From Calothrix sp. NIES-4105 (GTDB lineage Bacteria; Cyanobacteriota; Cyanobacteriia; Cyanobacteriales; Nostocaceae), in contig NZ_AP018290.1 of the NCBI RefSeq assembly GCF_002368415.1, forward strand, positions 6,337,614-6,401,613: a stretch of DNA of 64,000 nt. The letters are read 5' to 3'. This document shows positions 17,009 through 25,131 of the stretch, piece after piece. The notes under the pieces were generated by a model that saw nothing but the letters and a program-made list of their open reading frames with translations, ran no database searches and was not told the origin of the DNA. The stretch's first letter is position 1. Each line of letters starts with the position of its first letter. A program made the translations under genes and the position numbers.

Positions 17009-18145
17009 TTACAGTTCAGCAGTATTAGATAAGCTTTTCCATAACAATTCTTTTAATGCTTCTTTATCTGTTTTAGAACTGACATGTTTTATTAGTAAGT
17101 CAATTGTGTTTAATAACTGATCTGTCGCACAGTTGTCTTTTAGAAGAAATTTTTCAATGAGTTCGTTAATTTCGGTTTCGGCATTTTCAAACTTATCTTT
17201 TTCAGGATCATCTTCAAAATGAGCTTTAACAATAGTTTTCAGTGCAGAAGCATTGGGTTTAGGCATTGTTACCCGTAAACACCGTCGTAAAAAAGCTGGG
17301 GGAAATTCCCGTTCTCCATTACTGGTCATAATAACGATAGGAAACTCAGCACATTGTACACGTCCCTCATAAATAGAAGCTTTGATTCCTGGGTCTTGAG
17401 TTCTAACTTTGACTGCCTTGCTTATAGTACCAATATATGTATCTTTGACCTGGCGAACTAATTCAGAAATTTCAAAAGCACCATCTTCAAAAAGATGTAA
17501 TAGGTCATTAGGTAAATTAATATCACTTTTGTCTATTTCGTCTATTAATAATACTCTTGGCAATTTAGAAGGTAAAAACGCTGTACCAACAGAACCTAAT
17601 TGAATATACTCACCAATACTTTTTTCTTTCTTTAATTGTGCATCCTGTAATCGAGCTATCGCATCATAACGATAAAGTCCATCTTCTAAAGAAGAGCGCG
17701 CTGTAATTGACCAAGTGAGAACAGTGCCTAATTTTAGCTCATGAGCAATTGCATAAGCTAAAGAAGTTTTTCCCGTTCCTGGGTTGCCAGTGACTAACAA
17801 AGGTCTACGTAAATACAATGCTGCATTTACCCCGTCAATAACTTCTTTCCATTCTGGAGCAGATTCTTCTGTTCCATCTTTGTTCGCTATCGTACAAATC
17901 CGGAAATTTTCGCCTTTCTTCTTAGCGCGCGCGTTCTCTGGCAAGTCAGCTAATTTTTGAACATCATCCCAACGGGTTGCTATTTCCTCTTTTTGTTCCT
18001 CGGTCATTTTTTCAATATCCCGAAACATTCGCCAAGGAGGAGGATCAGGAAATTTTTCGGGAACATTATGAGACTTCCCATCACCGTAAAAGCGGCGCCA
18101 TTCTTGAGTTGTTTCTGTTTTTTTTGCTTGCTTGGCTTTTGGCAT
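17009..18145 (-). CDS. MoxR-family AAA+ ATPase
   Basis: This 378-residue AAA+ protein has Walker A GNPGTGKTS at 120-128, Walker B VLLIDEIDK at about 198-206 and a sensor/arginine region EFPPAFLRRCLR near residue 285. MoxR ATPases work with vWA-domain partners as chaperone or remodelling factors. Here the vWA partner is encoded next downstream. The basic N-terminus (KAKQAKKTE) and a roughly 100-residue lead-in are specific to this subgroup. It starts five bases after the stop of the VMAP-like gene, so the coupling is tight. In the vWA-MoxR-VMAP conflict systems described in cyanobacteria this is the NTPase that couples sensing to effector release. That role here is inferred from context. Confidence 0.9.
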   Translation of the reverse strand: MPKAKQAKKTETTQEWRRFYGDGKSHNVPEKFPDPPPWRMFRDIEKMTEEQKEEIATRWDDVQKLADLPENARAKKKGENFRICTIANKDGTEESAPEWKEVIDGVNAALYLRRPLLVTGNPGTGKTSLAYAIAHELKLGTVLTWSITARSSLEDGLYRYDAIARLQDAQLKKEKSIGEYIQLGSVGTAFLPSKLPRVLLIDEIDKSDINLPNDLLHLFEDGAFEISELVRQVKDTYIGTISKAVKVRTQDPGIKASIYEGRVQCAEFPIVIMTSNGEREFPPAFLRRCLRVTMPKPNASALKTIVKAHFEDDPEKDKFENAETEINELIEKFLLKDNCATDQLLNTIDLLIKHVSSKTDKEALKELLWKSLSNTAEL

Positions 18146-18150
18146 TGATT

Positions 18151-19614
18151 CTAAGTAATTAATTGTGCTTTAGTAGTTTTTAGTTTTCTAACCTTGGCTA
18201 TTTTATCAGGGATATCACATACAAACCCTAAATGATATCCTAAATGTTGCTTTGGATTTTTTTCTCTATAAGCTTTGGTACGCATTTCATAGACATGTTT
18301 AATTAATTTTTCTAAATTGTTGTTCAAACATTCCGAGGTTAAATAGCAATCAATTAGTTCTAACTTGCGATTACGAGAAGGTTTACATTTTAACCAAAAT
18401 GCGAATGGCACTCCTCCATTGAAAATTGCTTTTATAAATTCTTGTTGTTCAGTTTCAAAATTTAAAAGAGGTTTAGTCAATTTAATACCAATCTTATTTT
18501 TTAATTCCTTCCCTAATTGCTGCCATTTTAAATTATCGGTTCTATTCACTGTTTTAATATTTTCCTGAATATTTAAACTAGGTTCTTTTGAGGAGAGAAT
18601 ATTCATTAAGTTATTCCATCCCCCTACTAAATACTTGAAATTATAAAGTCCTGTAATCCGGTCGGTTGCATGTACAACTACATGAAAATCTTCTATAATT
18701 GGCACAGACTGCTTATTATCATTTGTATAGCACCAATCACTTACATCTGTATACAATAGCTGATAAGGTAGATATATTTCTATAAGGCTTAAACCAGCAT
18801 TTTTATTCTTTAAAAAGTAAGCAATAATTTCATTTACTTCTTGAGGAATACTTTTCTCTGAACACAAAGTTCCCGTTCTTAATTTATTCTCGTTTTTTGC
18901 AACATAATTTAAAGGTTCTATATTGTCACCTTTAATACACATAGGTTCTAAGCAGAATTTTTCTAGCTCAGGAATAATTATTAGCGCTAAATGAGAATCG
19001 CATTCTTGTGACTCTGATTCTTCAAAACGAATGTCTTGAATATTTAAACTTGTTAAAATCGGATTTAAGTAATTTATTATTTGTTGATAACAGTTATGAC
19101 TTTTTGTTAGGCTCTTGGCAATTTTAATAATCCATTGTACTAAATAAGGAGTATTTTTATCATTTCTTTTTTCGTATCTACTTAAATTATTTATAATATT
19201 ATCTATACTTTTGATCTCAGAGAGTTCTATATTGTCTGTTACAGTGTTTGATGGCAAAGTTTGTAGGTAAGAGTTTTTAAGTAACGTAAACTCTATTTCG
19301 TTTAATAATAATTTTAAATTTTTGATGTCATATTGTTGTGTAACCGAATTTAAATAGGTACTGTTAAACTCATTTAATTTAGGATTTCCAGGGTTTTCTT
19401 TAATTGCAGCTTCTAAAAGTTCTGTGACATTGCCTTTGGCTTCAGCATTCTGAATTAATTTAAATACAATTTCCTCATGATTAGCTCCAGTCGTTATTTG
19501 ATTTAACGACCAATCTAACTTAAAACTTAACATCATTTCTAAACTTTGCTTTGTAGGAAAGGCATCCATTAAAGCGTTATGAAAAAGTTCTCGTTGTTCT
19601 TTAGTCAATCCCAT
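18151..19614 (-). CDS. EAD-domain protein with VMAP-like C-terminal region
   Basis: 487 residues. Residues 1-80 form an effector-associated domain: KEQRELFHNALMDAFPT, then KQSLEMMLSF and LLEAAIKENPGNPKL. It is nearly the same as the C-terminal domain of the adjacent CHAT protein. Residues 85-160 are helical linker. About 165-487 resemble the C-terminal region of vWA-MoxR associated proteins (VMAP-C), with patterns such as EIYLPYQLLYTDVSDWCYTN and FAFWLKCKPSRNRK. VMAP proteins are the third partner in the ternary MoxR/vWA systems. The EAD identity is seen directly. The VMAP-C call comes from family knowledge and context and is less certain. It lies 38 bases after the CHAT gene. Confidence 0.75.
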   Translation of the reverse strand: MGLTKEQRELFHNALMDAFPTKQSLEMMLSFKLDWSLNQITTGANHEEIVFKLIQNAEAKGNVTELLEAAIKENPGNPKLNEFNSTYLNSVTQQYDIKNLKLLLNEIEFTLLKNSYLQTLPSNTVTDNIELSEIKSIDNIINNLSRYEKRNDKNTPYLVQWIIKIAKSLTKSHNCYQQIINYLNPILTSLNIQDIRFEESESQECDSHLALIIIPELEKFCLEPMCIKGDNIEPLNYVAKNENKLRTGTLCSEKSIPQEVNEIIAYFLKNKNAGLSLIEIYLPYQLLYTDVSDWCYTNDNKQSVPIIEDFHVVVHATDRITGLYNFKYLVGGWNNLMNILSSKEPSLNIQENIKTVNRTDNLKWQQLGKELKNKIGIKLTKPLLNFETEQQEFIKAIFNGGVPFAFWLKCKPSRNRKLELIDCYLTSECLNNNLEKLIKHVYEMRTKAYREKNPKQHLGYHLGFVCDIPDKIAKVRKLKTTKAQLIT

Positions 19615-19652
19615 TTCACTCTGCTATAATACTTTAAACAATTTATTTACAA

Positions 19653-21074
19653 TTAAAGGTTACGTAATTTTGGATTTCCAGGATTTTCTTCCTTGGCAGC
19701 TTCCAAAAGTTCTATCAGCTTACCTTTAGCTTCAGCATCCTTAATTAATTTAAATACAATTTCTGAAAGACTACCTCCATCAGCAATATGATTTAATTTC
19801 CAATCCAACCGATAATCTAACATCATTTCTAAACTTTGCTTTGTAGGAAAAGCATCCATTAAAGCTTGATGAAACAGTTCTCGCTGAGATGAATTTATAT
19901 TAACCATGTTAGATATTAATGATTCTTGTTTATTGTCTATGCTAGATTCTGTTTTAAACAAGTAACCATCTTGCACGCGCATAAAGATAACAGGCGCCGC
20001 AAAATCACGTTTCCGATACTGAGTTGCACCCAAAGCTATTGCATACCGACCTTCTTGTACTGCTATATCTACAGCGGCGCCTTGTGCTAATTTTTTATAG
20101 AAGCTACAAGCGAAACGAGATGCTGTAGCGTTACTAACTTCATATTGCATAGCTGTGACAACTGGGATATTTTGCTGTACCACCCTAGAAGCAACCCCAG
20201 CAAAAGCTTGTGATGTAGATAGTTTAGCACCTTCACACGCTTGTAGCATCACGACTCCTGGGCGATGTCGGTTAAATAATTGGCTAAAAAAACCTGCATC
20301 TTCCCACCTTGCTTCACCAGACAAATCATCTACAAATGCTATTTCTCCAACTTCGTGTTTATTTTCATTTTCCAGGCGCCCATGTCCGATAAAGTGAAAA
20401 ATATGTGGCTCTCTAGCTAAAATATCATCAACAGCTCCAGGGTTCGCTTCATTTACAACTGGTAATAATTCAATTCGTGCTGCTTGTTCGATAGCTAATT
20501 TCTCTAAAGCTTCCTGTACTCGCTTATATTCAACATTACCTAAATTATTTGGCGCCGATACAACCAAAGCAATTTTTAGCTTTTCATTTTTGCTTAACTC
20601 AATAGGTGCTGCAGGAGTCCACTGCGAACGGCGACGAGAGAAAATAATATCTGGAGTAGTACCTAACCAAATTGTCCCCGAATTTGCACTTTGGGGTAAG
20701 CACATAAATTCCCAAGGTAATGCAGCTACTTCGGGCAGGTTTTGCTCATCTATATCTAGTTCAACTCGCAGTAATTGCTTTTTCTGTTGAACTACCTCGT
20801 AATAAAAGTTTACAAAATCTTGGCGAAGTACGTCATCAAATAGTAAATCAAATAAAGCTTCTCCAAGTAAGCGCGCTTTGTTACTATCATTTAGTTCATC
20901 TTTATTGGCAAGGTTGAGGAGTTGTGCAATTTCTGAATTATTAGAAAATTTTTCCTGGTAACGAAATTTTCCAGATGGTTGACCAAGGGATTGATGTTGA
21001 GAATCCTGCTTTTCGACTTGCACTAGGCTATGATTAGCTACACGGATGTGGTAAGTGTAATAAACTTTAGGCAT
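19653..21074 (-). CDS. CHAT-domain caspase-like protease with C-terminal EAD
   Basis: 473 residues. An N-terminal roughly 150-residue beta-rich region precedes a CHAT peptidase domain (about 165-370) with the catalytic pair His231 in FHFIGHGR and Cys280 in VMLQACEGA. Residues about 392-473 are an effector-associated domain (SSQRELFHQALMDAFPT..., ENPGNPKL) that matches the N-terminus of the next protein. CHAT proteases act as executioner-type effectors that cleave host or partner proteins. The EAD is thought to couple effectors to partners by homotypic contact. I infer that this is the effector of the system, held by the VMAP-like protein. Transcription runs into the VMAP, MoxR and vWA-FGS genes. 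Confidence 0.88.
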   Translation of the reverse strand: MPKVYYTYHIRVANHSLVQVEKQDSQHQSLGQPSGKFRYQEKFSNNSEIAQLLNLANKDELNDSNKARLLGEALFDLLFDDVLRQDFVNFYYEVVQQKKQLLRVELDIDEQNLPEVAALPWEFMCLPQSANSGTIWLGTTPDIIFSRRRSQWTPAAPIELSKNEKLKIALVVSAPNNLGNVEYKRVQEALEKLAIEQAARIELLPVVNEANPGAVDDILAREPHIFHFIGHGRLENENKHEVGEIAFVDDLSGEARWEDAGFFSQLFNRHRPGVVMLQACEGAKLSTSQAFAGVASRVVQQNIPVVTAMQYEVSNATASRFACSFYKKLAQGAAVDIAVQEGRYAIALGATQYRKRDFAAPVIFMRVQDGYLFKTESSIDNKQESLISNMVNINSSQRELFHQALMDAFPTKQSLEMMLDYRLDWKLNHIADGGSLSEIVFKLIKDAEAKGKLIELLEAAKEENPGNPKLRNL

Positions 21075-21286
21075 AGAGAAGCTCTTTTTGGTTAATCTTA
21101 TTTTTCTACACTACGGCGCCGCGCGATTCAGCAAAAAATTTGTAGGTTGGGTGGAGAAACGGAACCCAACCTAAAATTTCTATAGGTAAGGAATGAACCA
21201 CAAAGGTCACAAAGGACACAAAGGAAGAAAAGAAAGTTATTATTGGCGCCATCCCAGAGCGGGTTGCAACAACCCCAAGCATCGAA
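21075..21286. repeat. Repeat-filled spacer in the conflict operon
   Basis: Contains GTAGGTTGGGTGGAGAAACGG followed by GAACCCAACCT (an imperfect palindrome, about 21143-21174), a CACAAAGGTCACAAAGGACAC block (about 21200-21226) and two GGCGCC sites. Both families recur in the window. Confidence 0.7.
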
Positions 21287-22186
21287 TTATTTTGGTAAAT
21301 TTAACGTCCATTCTTTTTTGTCACCGCGCGAAAGTTCTTTTGCGGCTTCATTCTTGCGTTTAAAGAGGTTTTTGAACTTTTCTTTGAACTCACTAGCAAC
21401 ATCGTGCATATCAGCAAATAGCCAATCCATGTTTGCTTCAGCCCATACTGTACCATCTAAATTAATAGACTTGCATTGTTTAGGGACTTTAAAGACAATG
21501 GCAAATTTGACTGTTGGCATCTGCTGAATATCTGGCGCTTCAATGCGCCAAAAACACTCTGAACTACCTGGACCTTGAGCAAATAGTTCAAAAAACCCAC
21601 CTTTATAAGTGTAGTCAGGTATAGCAATAAATGCTTTTAACTCATTTTTCGTACTTACACTGGCTTTAATATCAGGAATATTAGCAAGTTCAGCAAATGT
21701 AGAGGTATCAAGTCCGGCGCTAAATTCTAAGTTCTCGTTCACACCAAGATTTATCCCAACCCCTAATTTCATTACGGGTCGCCATTTACTTTCTGGAAAA
21801 ATAGTCTGAATAATAGGCTCGTTGCCTGCTCTAGAACTAAATTCAAGCTTACAAAATAGGCACCAAAATTTTGCACTAGCTTTTGGACGCAAGTCAACTG
21901 TGACAGTCATGTAATAAAAATCATAAGTGTCACGCATTTGTTGCCGATAAATGCTATTTAATTCCACCCCAACTTCTTTAAAGGTTTTTTCTGTAAGTAG
22001 TATTAATTTATCATTAGGGTTGCCGAAGCTGACTTTGGTTTCCATTAAGCTTTGAACTGCTGCGGCGCCTCTACCAAGCTCACCTCTTGATGACAGCGTG
22101 CCTTCCCACTTTTGTACTTCTTCAAATAGTTCAGTCAATAAAAGGTCAGAGTCTTGAAGGTTAGGAAGTGTAGTTATATCAGTCAT
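21287..22186 (-). CDS. Unrecognised protein upstream of the CHAT/VMAP/MoxR genes
   Basis: A 299-residue soluble protein without signal peptide or membrane segment. The N-terminal 30 residues are helical. The middle (90-260) is beta-rich with aromatic residues (YDFYYMTVTVDLRPKASAKF, YTYKGGFFELFAQGPGSSE). The C-terminus is strongly basic and helical (FKEKFKNLFKRKNEAAKEL). I do not recognise a family. Position and orientation suggest that it is the first gene of the CHAT-EAD-MoxR-vWA operon, perhaps as sensor or regulator, though 212 repeat-filled bases separate it from the CHAT gene. A broken copy of its first ~45 codons and its upstream DNA lies at 23247-23386. Confidence 0.65.
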   Translation of the reverse strand: MTDITTLPNLQDSDLLLTELFEEVQKWEGTLSSRGELGRGAAAVQSLMETKVSFGNPNDKLILLTEKTFKEVGVELNSIYRQQMRDTYDFYYMTVTVDLRPKASAKFWCLFCKLEFSSRAGNEPIIQTIFPESKWRPVMKLGVGINLGVNENLEFSAGLDTSTFAELANIPDIKASVSTKNELKAFIAIPDYTYKGGFFELFAQGPGSSECFWRIEAPDIQQMPTVKFAIVFKVPKQCKSINLDGTVWAEANMDWLFADMHDVASEFKEKFKNLFKRKNEAAKELSRGDKKEWTLNLPK

Positions 22187-22246
22187 ATTCTTTTTAGCTT
22201 ATGAACTTGACGGCTTACAAATAATATATAAGATTTTGATTATTCT

Positions 22247-22294
22247 ATGGATAAACTAAATTATTACGACTTGGCTGAGATATTGCATATCTAA
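22247..22294 (+). pseudogene. xisI: Remnant of a xisI 5' end
   Basis: The frame MDKLNYYDLAEILHI followed by a stop nearly matches the start of the intact XisI (MEKLNYYDLVEKILQ) at 22829. Only about 15 codons survive. It is the trace of a second, lost xisI copy created by a local duplication. Confidence 0.6.
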
Positions 22295-22655
22295 GTACAA
22301 ACTACAGTAATAGTAAATTCACAGTAATAAAAATAACGTTTTTTTATTTAGAGTAATCCCAAAAATAAATTATCCGCTAGAATAGGTGTCTTGCCTGTCT
22401 TACGGCATTTGACGACGAGATGCATATTATACAATGTTTATCAAAAGCAACCAGCAGTAGTGTAGCAGTGTAGGTTGAGTGGAGGAACGGAACCCACATC
22501 AAAAACAATAAAGCTCATGATGTTATATTGAGTAAAAAAAATCTAAAATTTTCTTGTGGGGTGTAAGTCCCTTATGCCCTGAGTATAGAACGGGCAAGGA
22601 TGCCCATTCCACAAGAGTTTTGAGTATCAGCCTAATAGATGTATGGTGTTGTTAG
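22295..22655. other. Gene-free stretch before xisH relic
   Basis: Contains GTAGGTTGAGTGGAGGAACGG followed by GAACCCAC (about 22470-22497) and a GGGCAAGGATGCCCATTCCAC element (about 22592-22612), both repeat families. No gene was recognised. Confidence 0.5.
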
Positions 22656-22841
22656 CAAGTTTATGTGAAAGCCGTAAAAAAGCAACTAGTTGAATGGACA
22701 GTTTATTTAGCAATTCCAGTAGATATTTACAACGGTTTTTTATTGAGATTTAACTTTATTCGAGAAATGGTTGAGGAGTACGACTTGAAGCTAATTGTTT
22801 TTCATCCTGGCACTAAGGAGATTGTTTTATGGAGAAATTAA
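22656..22841 (+). pseudogene. xisH: 5'-truncated xisH
   Basis: From a TAG at 22653 the frame is open to the TAA at 22839-22841 and reads VKKQLVEWTVYLAIPVDIYN, then FNFIREMVEEYDLKLIVFHP and ending in KEIVLWRN. This matches the C-terminal half of XisH, the partner of XisI named for control of fdxN-element excision. The N-terminal nuclease-like half is missing. Its last 13 bases overlap the xisI start, which is the normal xisH-xisI coupling. Confidence 0.7.
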
Positions 22842-23203
22842 ATTATTACGACCTAGTTGAAAAAATCCTCCAACCGTATGCAAATACTACAGTAGGGGAA
22901 GGAACTGAAGTTCAATTAATAGCAGATAGGGCTAACGGTCATTATTTGATTATGTTTGTTGGTTGGCGGGATCAAGCTCAAGTTTATGGAAGTTTGATTC
23001 ATATCGATATTAAGAATAATCAAATTTGGATTCAGCAAGATGGCACCCAAGAGGGAATTGCTCAACAATTAGTAGAGGCGGGTGTTCCTCAAAGTGATAT
23101 TGTGTTAGGCTATCGTTCGCCTTTTGTTCGGCAATTTACTGGGTTTAGTGTGGGAGTTAAAAATCAATCTGAAGTTAAACCGTTAGAAGGAGCTTCAAAA
23201 TAA
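22829..23203 (+). CDS. xisI: XisI-family protein
   Basis: 124 residues. It begins MEKLNYYDLVEKILQPYA and shows the family motifs VQLIADRANGHYLIMFVGW, HIDIKNNQIWIQQDGTQEGI and AGVPQSDIVLGYRSPFVRQF. XisI was named for its role in excision of the fdxN element of Anabaena, but most copies occur as scattered xisH-xisI pairs unrelated to any element, perhaps toxin-antitoxin-like. Here the protein looks full length, while the preceding xisH is truncated, so the pair is probably not functional as a unit. The start overlaps the xisH stop. Confidence 0.9.
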   Translation: MEKLNYYDLVEKILQPYANTTVGEGTEVQLIADRANGHYLIMFVGWRDQAQVYGSLIHIDIKNNQIWIQQDGTQEGIAQQLVEAGVPQSDIVLGYRSPFVRQFTGFSVGVKNQSEVKPLEGASK

Positions 23204-23246
23204 AAATATCTAAATTAATTGGCGCCTACACAACGAGAGCTATCTT

Positions 23247-23386
23247 AAGCTTTGAACTGCTGCGCCGCCTCTGCCAAGTGTACCTCTCAATGACAGCGTT
23301 CCTTCCCACTTTTGTACTTCTTCAAATAGTTAAGTCAATAAAAGGTCAGACTCTTGAAGGTTAGGAGGTGCAGTTATATTAGTCAT
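23247..23386 (-). pseudogene. Broken copy of the start of the 21287-22186 gene
   Basis: Reading left from an ATG at 23386 gives MTNITAPPNLQESDLLLT, a stop, then LFEEVQKWEGTLSLRGTLGR, GAAVQSLR and a stop. This parallels MTDITTLPNLQDSDLLLTEL of the intact gene. The upstream sequence (to about 23432) also matches. It is a partial duplication, degraded by stops, that may have framed a xisHI copy. Confidence 0.85.
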
Positions 23387-23485
23387 ATTCTCCTAAGCTT
23401 ATAACTTGACGGTACATAGATAATATATAAGACTATTAGCATGTTTATGCTGGCTACGAGTAAATGTAATGAGGAGATTAGATAT

Positions 23486-24859
23486 ATGCCATTACCTAAT
23501 AAGGTTAATAAACCCTTTTTTATTCAGAAGTTGCAGTGGCTTGTTGACCCGATAGGATATATGGAAAGCGCTGTTAAGCAATATCCTGATATTTTTACTG
23601 GTGAGATAATTGGTTTTGGTGGAACTATGGTGTTTGTAAACCATCCCCAAGCAATTCAAGAAATTTTGACCAATGATAGAAAGAAGTTTACTGCTCCAGG
23701 TGAAGATAATAAGATTTTAGAACCTTTACTCGGCAATTATTCAATCATAATGCTGAATGGGGAACCTCACAAGCGACGGCGCCAACTTTTGATACCTCCT
23801 TTTCATGGAGAACGGATGCAAGCTTATGGGCAGTCAATTTGTAAGATAGCTGAACAAGTTTTAAGCCAAATAACTATTAACACACCTTTCGTTGCTCATA
23901 AAGTGACGCAAGAAATTTCCCTAGAAGTTATTTTGCAAACTGTTTTTGGCTTGTATGAGGGAGAACGTTTCCAAAAAATAAAGCAGTTACTAAGAAATAT
24001 GTTGGATGTTTTTCGCTCACCTTTAAGTTCTAGCTTTCTACTTTACCCTTTTCTACGCCAAGATTTAGGCGCCTGGAGTCCTTGGGGTAAGTTTTTACGT
24101 CAGCGTCAGGAAATAGATGATTTACTCTATGCTGAAATTTCTGAACGTCGCTCATCTAAACAAAGTGAGCAAAGTGTTGATATTTTTTCTTTATTAATGC
24201 AAGCGCGCGATGAAAATGGCAATGCGATGACTGATGAAGAATTACGGGATGAGTTACTAACCTTATTATTTGTCGGACATGAGACTACAGCAACAGCAAT
24301 GGCTTGGGGTTTATATTGGAGTCACCATTTGCCGGAAGTTCAGGAAAAGTTATTACAAGAAATAAACTCTCTAGGTAACTCTCCTAACCCAATGGATATT
24401 TTCAGATTACCTTATTTGAGCGCTTTCTGTAATGAGACTTTACGCATTCACCCTGTAGCAATGTTAACTTTTACTCGACTAGTCCAAGAACCTGTTGAAC
24501 TTTTAGGAAAACCGTTAGAACCAGGTACACGAGTAGCGGGCTGTATATATCTTGTACACCATAGAGAAGATTTATACCCAAATTCCAACGAATTTAGACC
24601 TGAGCGTTTTTTAGAACGGCAGTATTCACAGTATGAATTTATGCCTTTTGGAGGTGGCGCCCGTCGTTGCATTGGTGATGCATTAGCAGTGTTTGAAATG
24701 AAATTAGTTATGGCTACTATTCTCTCACGCTACGAAATGAAATTGGTGGCTGGAAATGAAAAACCCCAACGTCGTGGAGTTACACTGGCGCCTGCCAATG
24801 GAGTAAAAATGATTATCACTGGGCAGCGAGTTTCTCAAAAGCAACCAGCAGTAGTGTAG
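23486..24859 (+). CDS. Cytochrome P450 (CYP110-like)
   Basis: 457 residues from the ATG at 23486, which has GAGGAG nine bases upstream. An in-frame start at 23441 is possible but lacks a ribosome site. P450 hallmarks are present: I-helix LLFVGHETTATAM, K-helix ETLRIHP (ExxR), meander RPERF, and the haem loop FMPFGGGARRCIGDALA with the axial Cys. The proline-poor, soluble N-terminus and the overall pattern resemble the CYP110 family of filamentous cyanobacteria, whose members hydroxylate fatty acids, alkanes or terpenes. The substrate is unknown. It stands alone between the relic region and tldD. Confidence 0.93.
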   Translation: MPLPNKVNKPFFIQKLQWLVDPIGYMESAVKQYPDIFTGEIIGFGGTMVFVNHPQAIQEILTNDRKKFTAPGEDNKILEPLLGNYSIIMLNGEPHKRRRQLLIPPFHGERMQAYGQSICKIAEQVLSQITINTPFVAHKVTQEISLEVILQTVFGLYEGERFQKIKQLLRNMLDVFRSPLSSSFLLYPFLRQDLGAWSPWGKFLRQRQEIDDLLYAEISERRSSKQSEQSVDIFSLLMQARDENGNAMTDEELRDELLTLLFVGHETTATAMAWGLYWSHHLPEVQEKLLQEINSLGNSPNPMDIFRLPYLSAFCNETLRIHPVAMLTFTRLVQEPVELLGKPLEPGTRVAGCIYLVHHREDLYPNSNEFRPERFLERQYSQYEFMPFGGGARRCIGDALAVFEMKLVMATILSRYEMKLVAGNEKPQRRGVTLAPANGVKMIITGQRVSQKQPAVV

Positions 24860-25131
24860 TAGTGTAGGTTGGGTTTCGTTCCTCCACCCAACCTACATAA
24901 CTTTGTGTTCTCTGTGCCTCTGTGGTAAAAAAGATACATGGTATGAACAGCCTGGGAAGGCTGTTCCACAATATAGTTATTTAAAATCAACTATCCGTTA
25001 CATCCGTTTATCATCCGTTGCCACTTCGGTATCTTCTACCTTGTGCTTGCCAATGTGTGTTGTACGGATTTGTTAGACTATTCACAACAGAAAGCGTTCT
25101 ATATAAAACTACTCCTCTGGCAGGGCAACTG
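24860..25131. repeat. Intergenic repeats upstream of tldD
   Basis: Directly after the P450 stop lies an imperfect palindrome, GTAGGTTGGGTTTCG followed by CCACCCAACCTAC (24864-24894). A GCCTGGGAAGGC element (about 24951-24962) and an ATCCGTTACATCCGTTTATC block (24993-25012) follow. A frame from 25018 leads into tldD but lacks family similarity. Confidence 0.65.

Noticed and set aside
22656-23203. Evidence for an fdxN-type excision element
   Set aside because: xisH is truncated, there is no recombinase gene or repeat pair typical of an element, and xisHI pairs are common outside elements.
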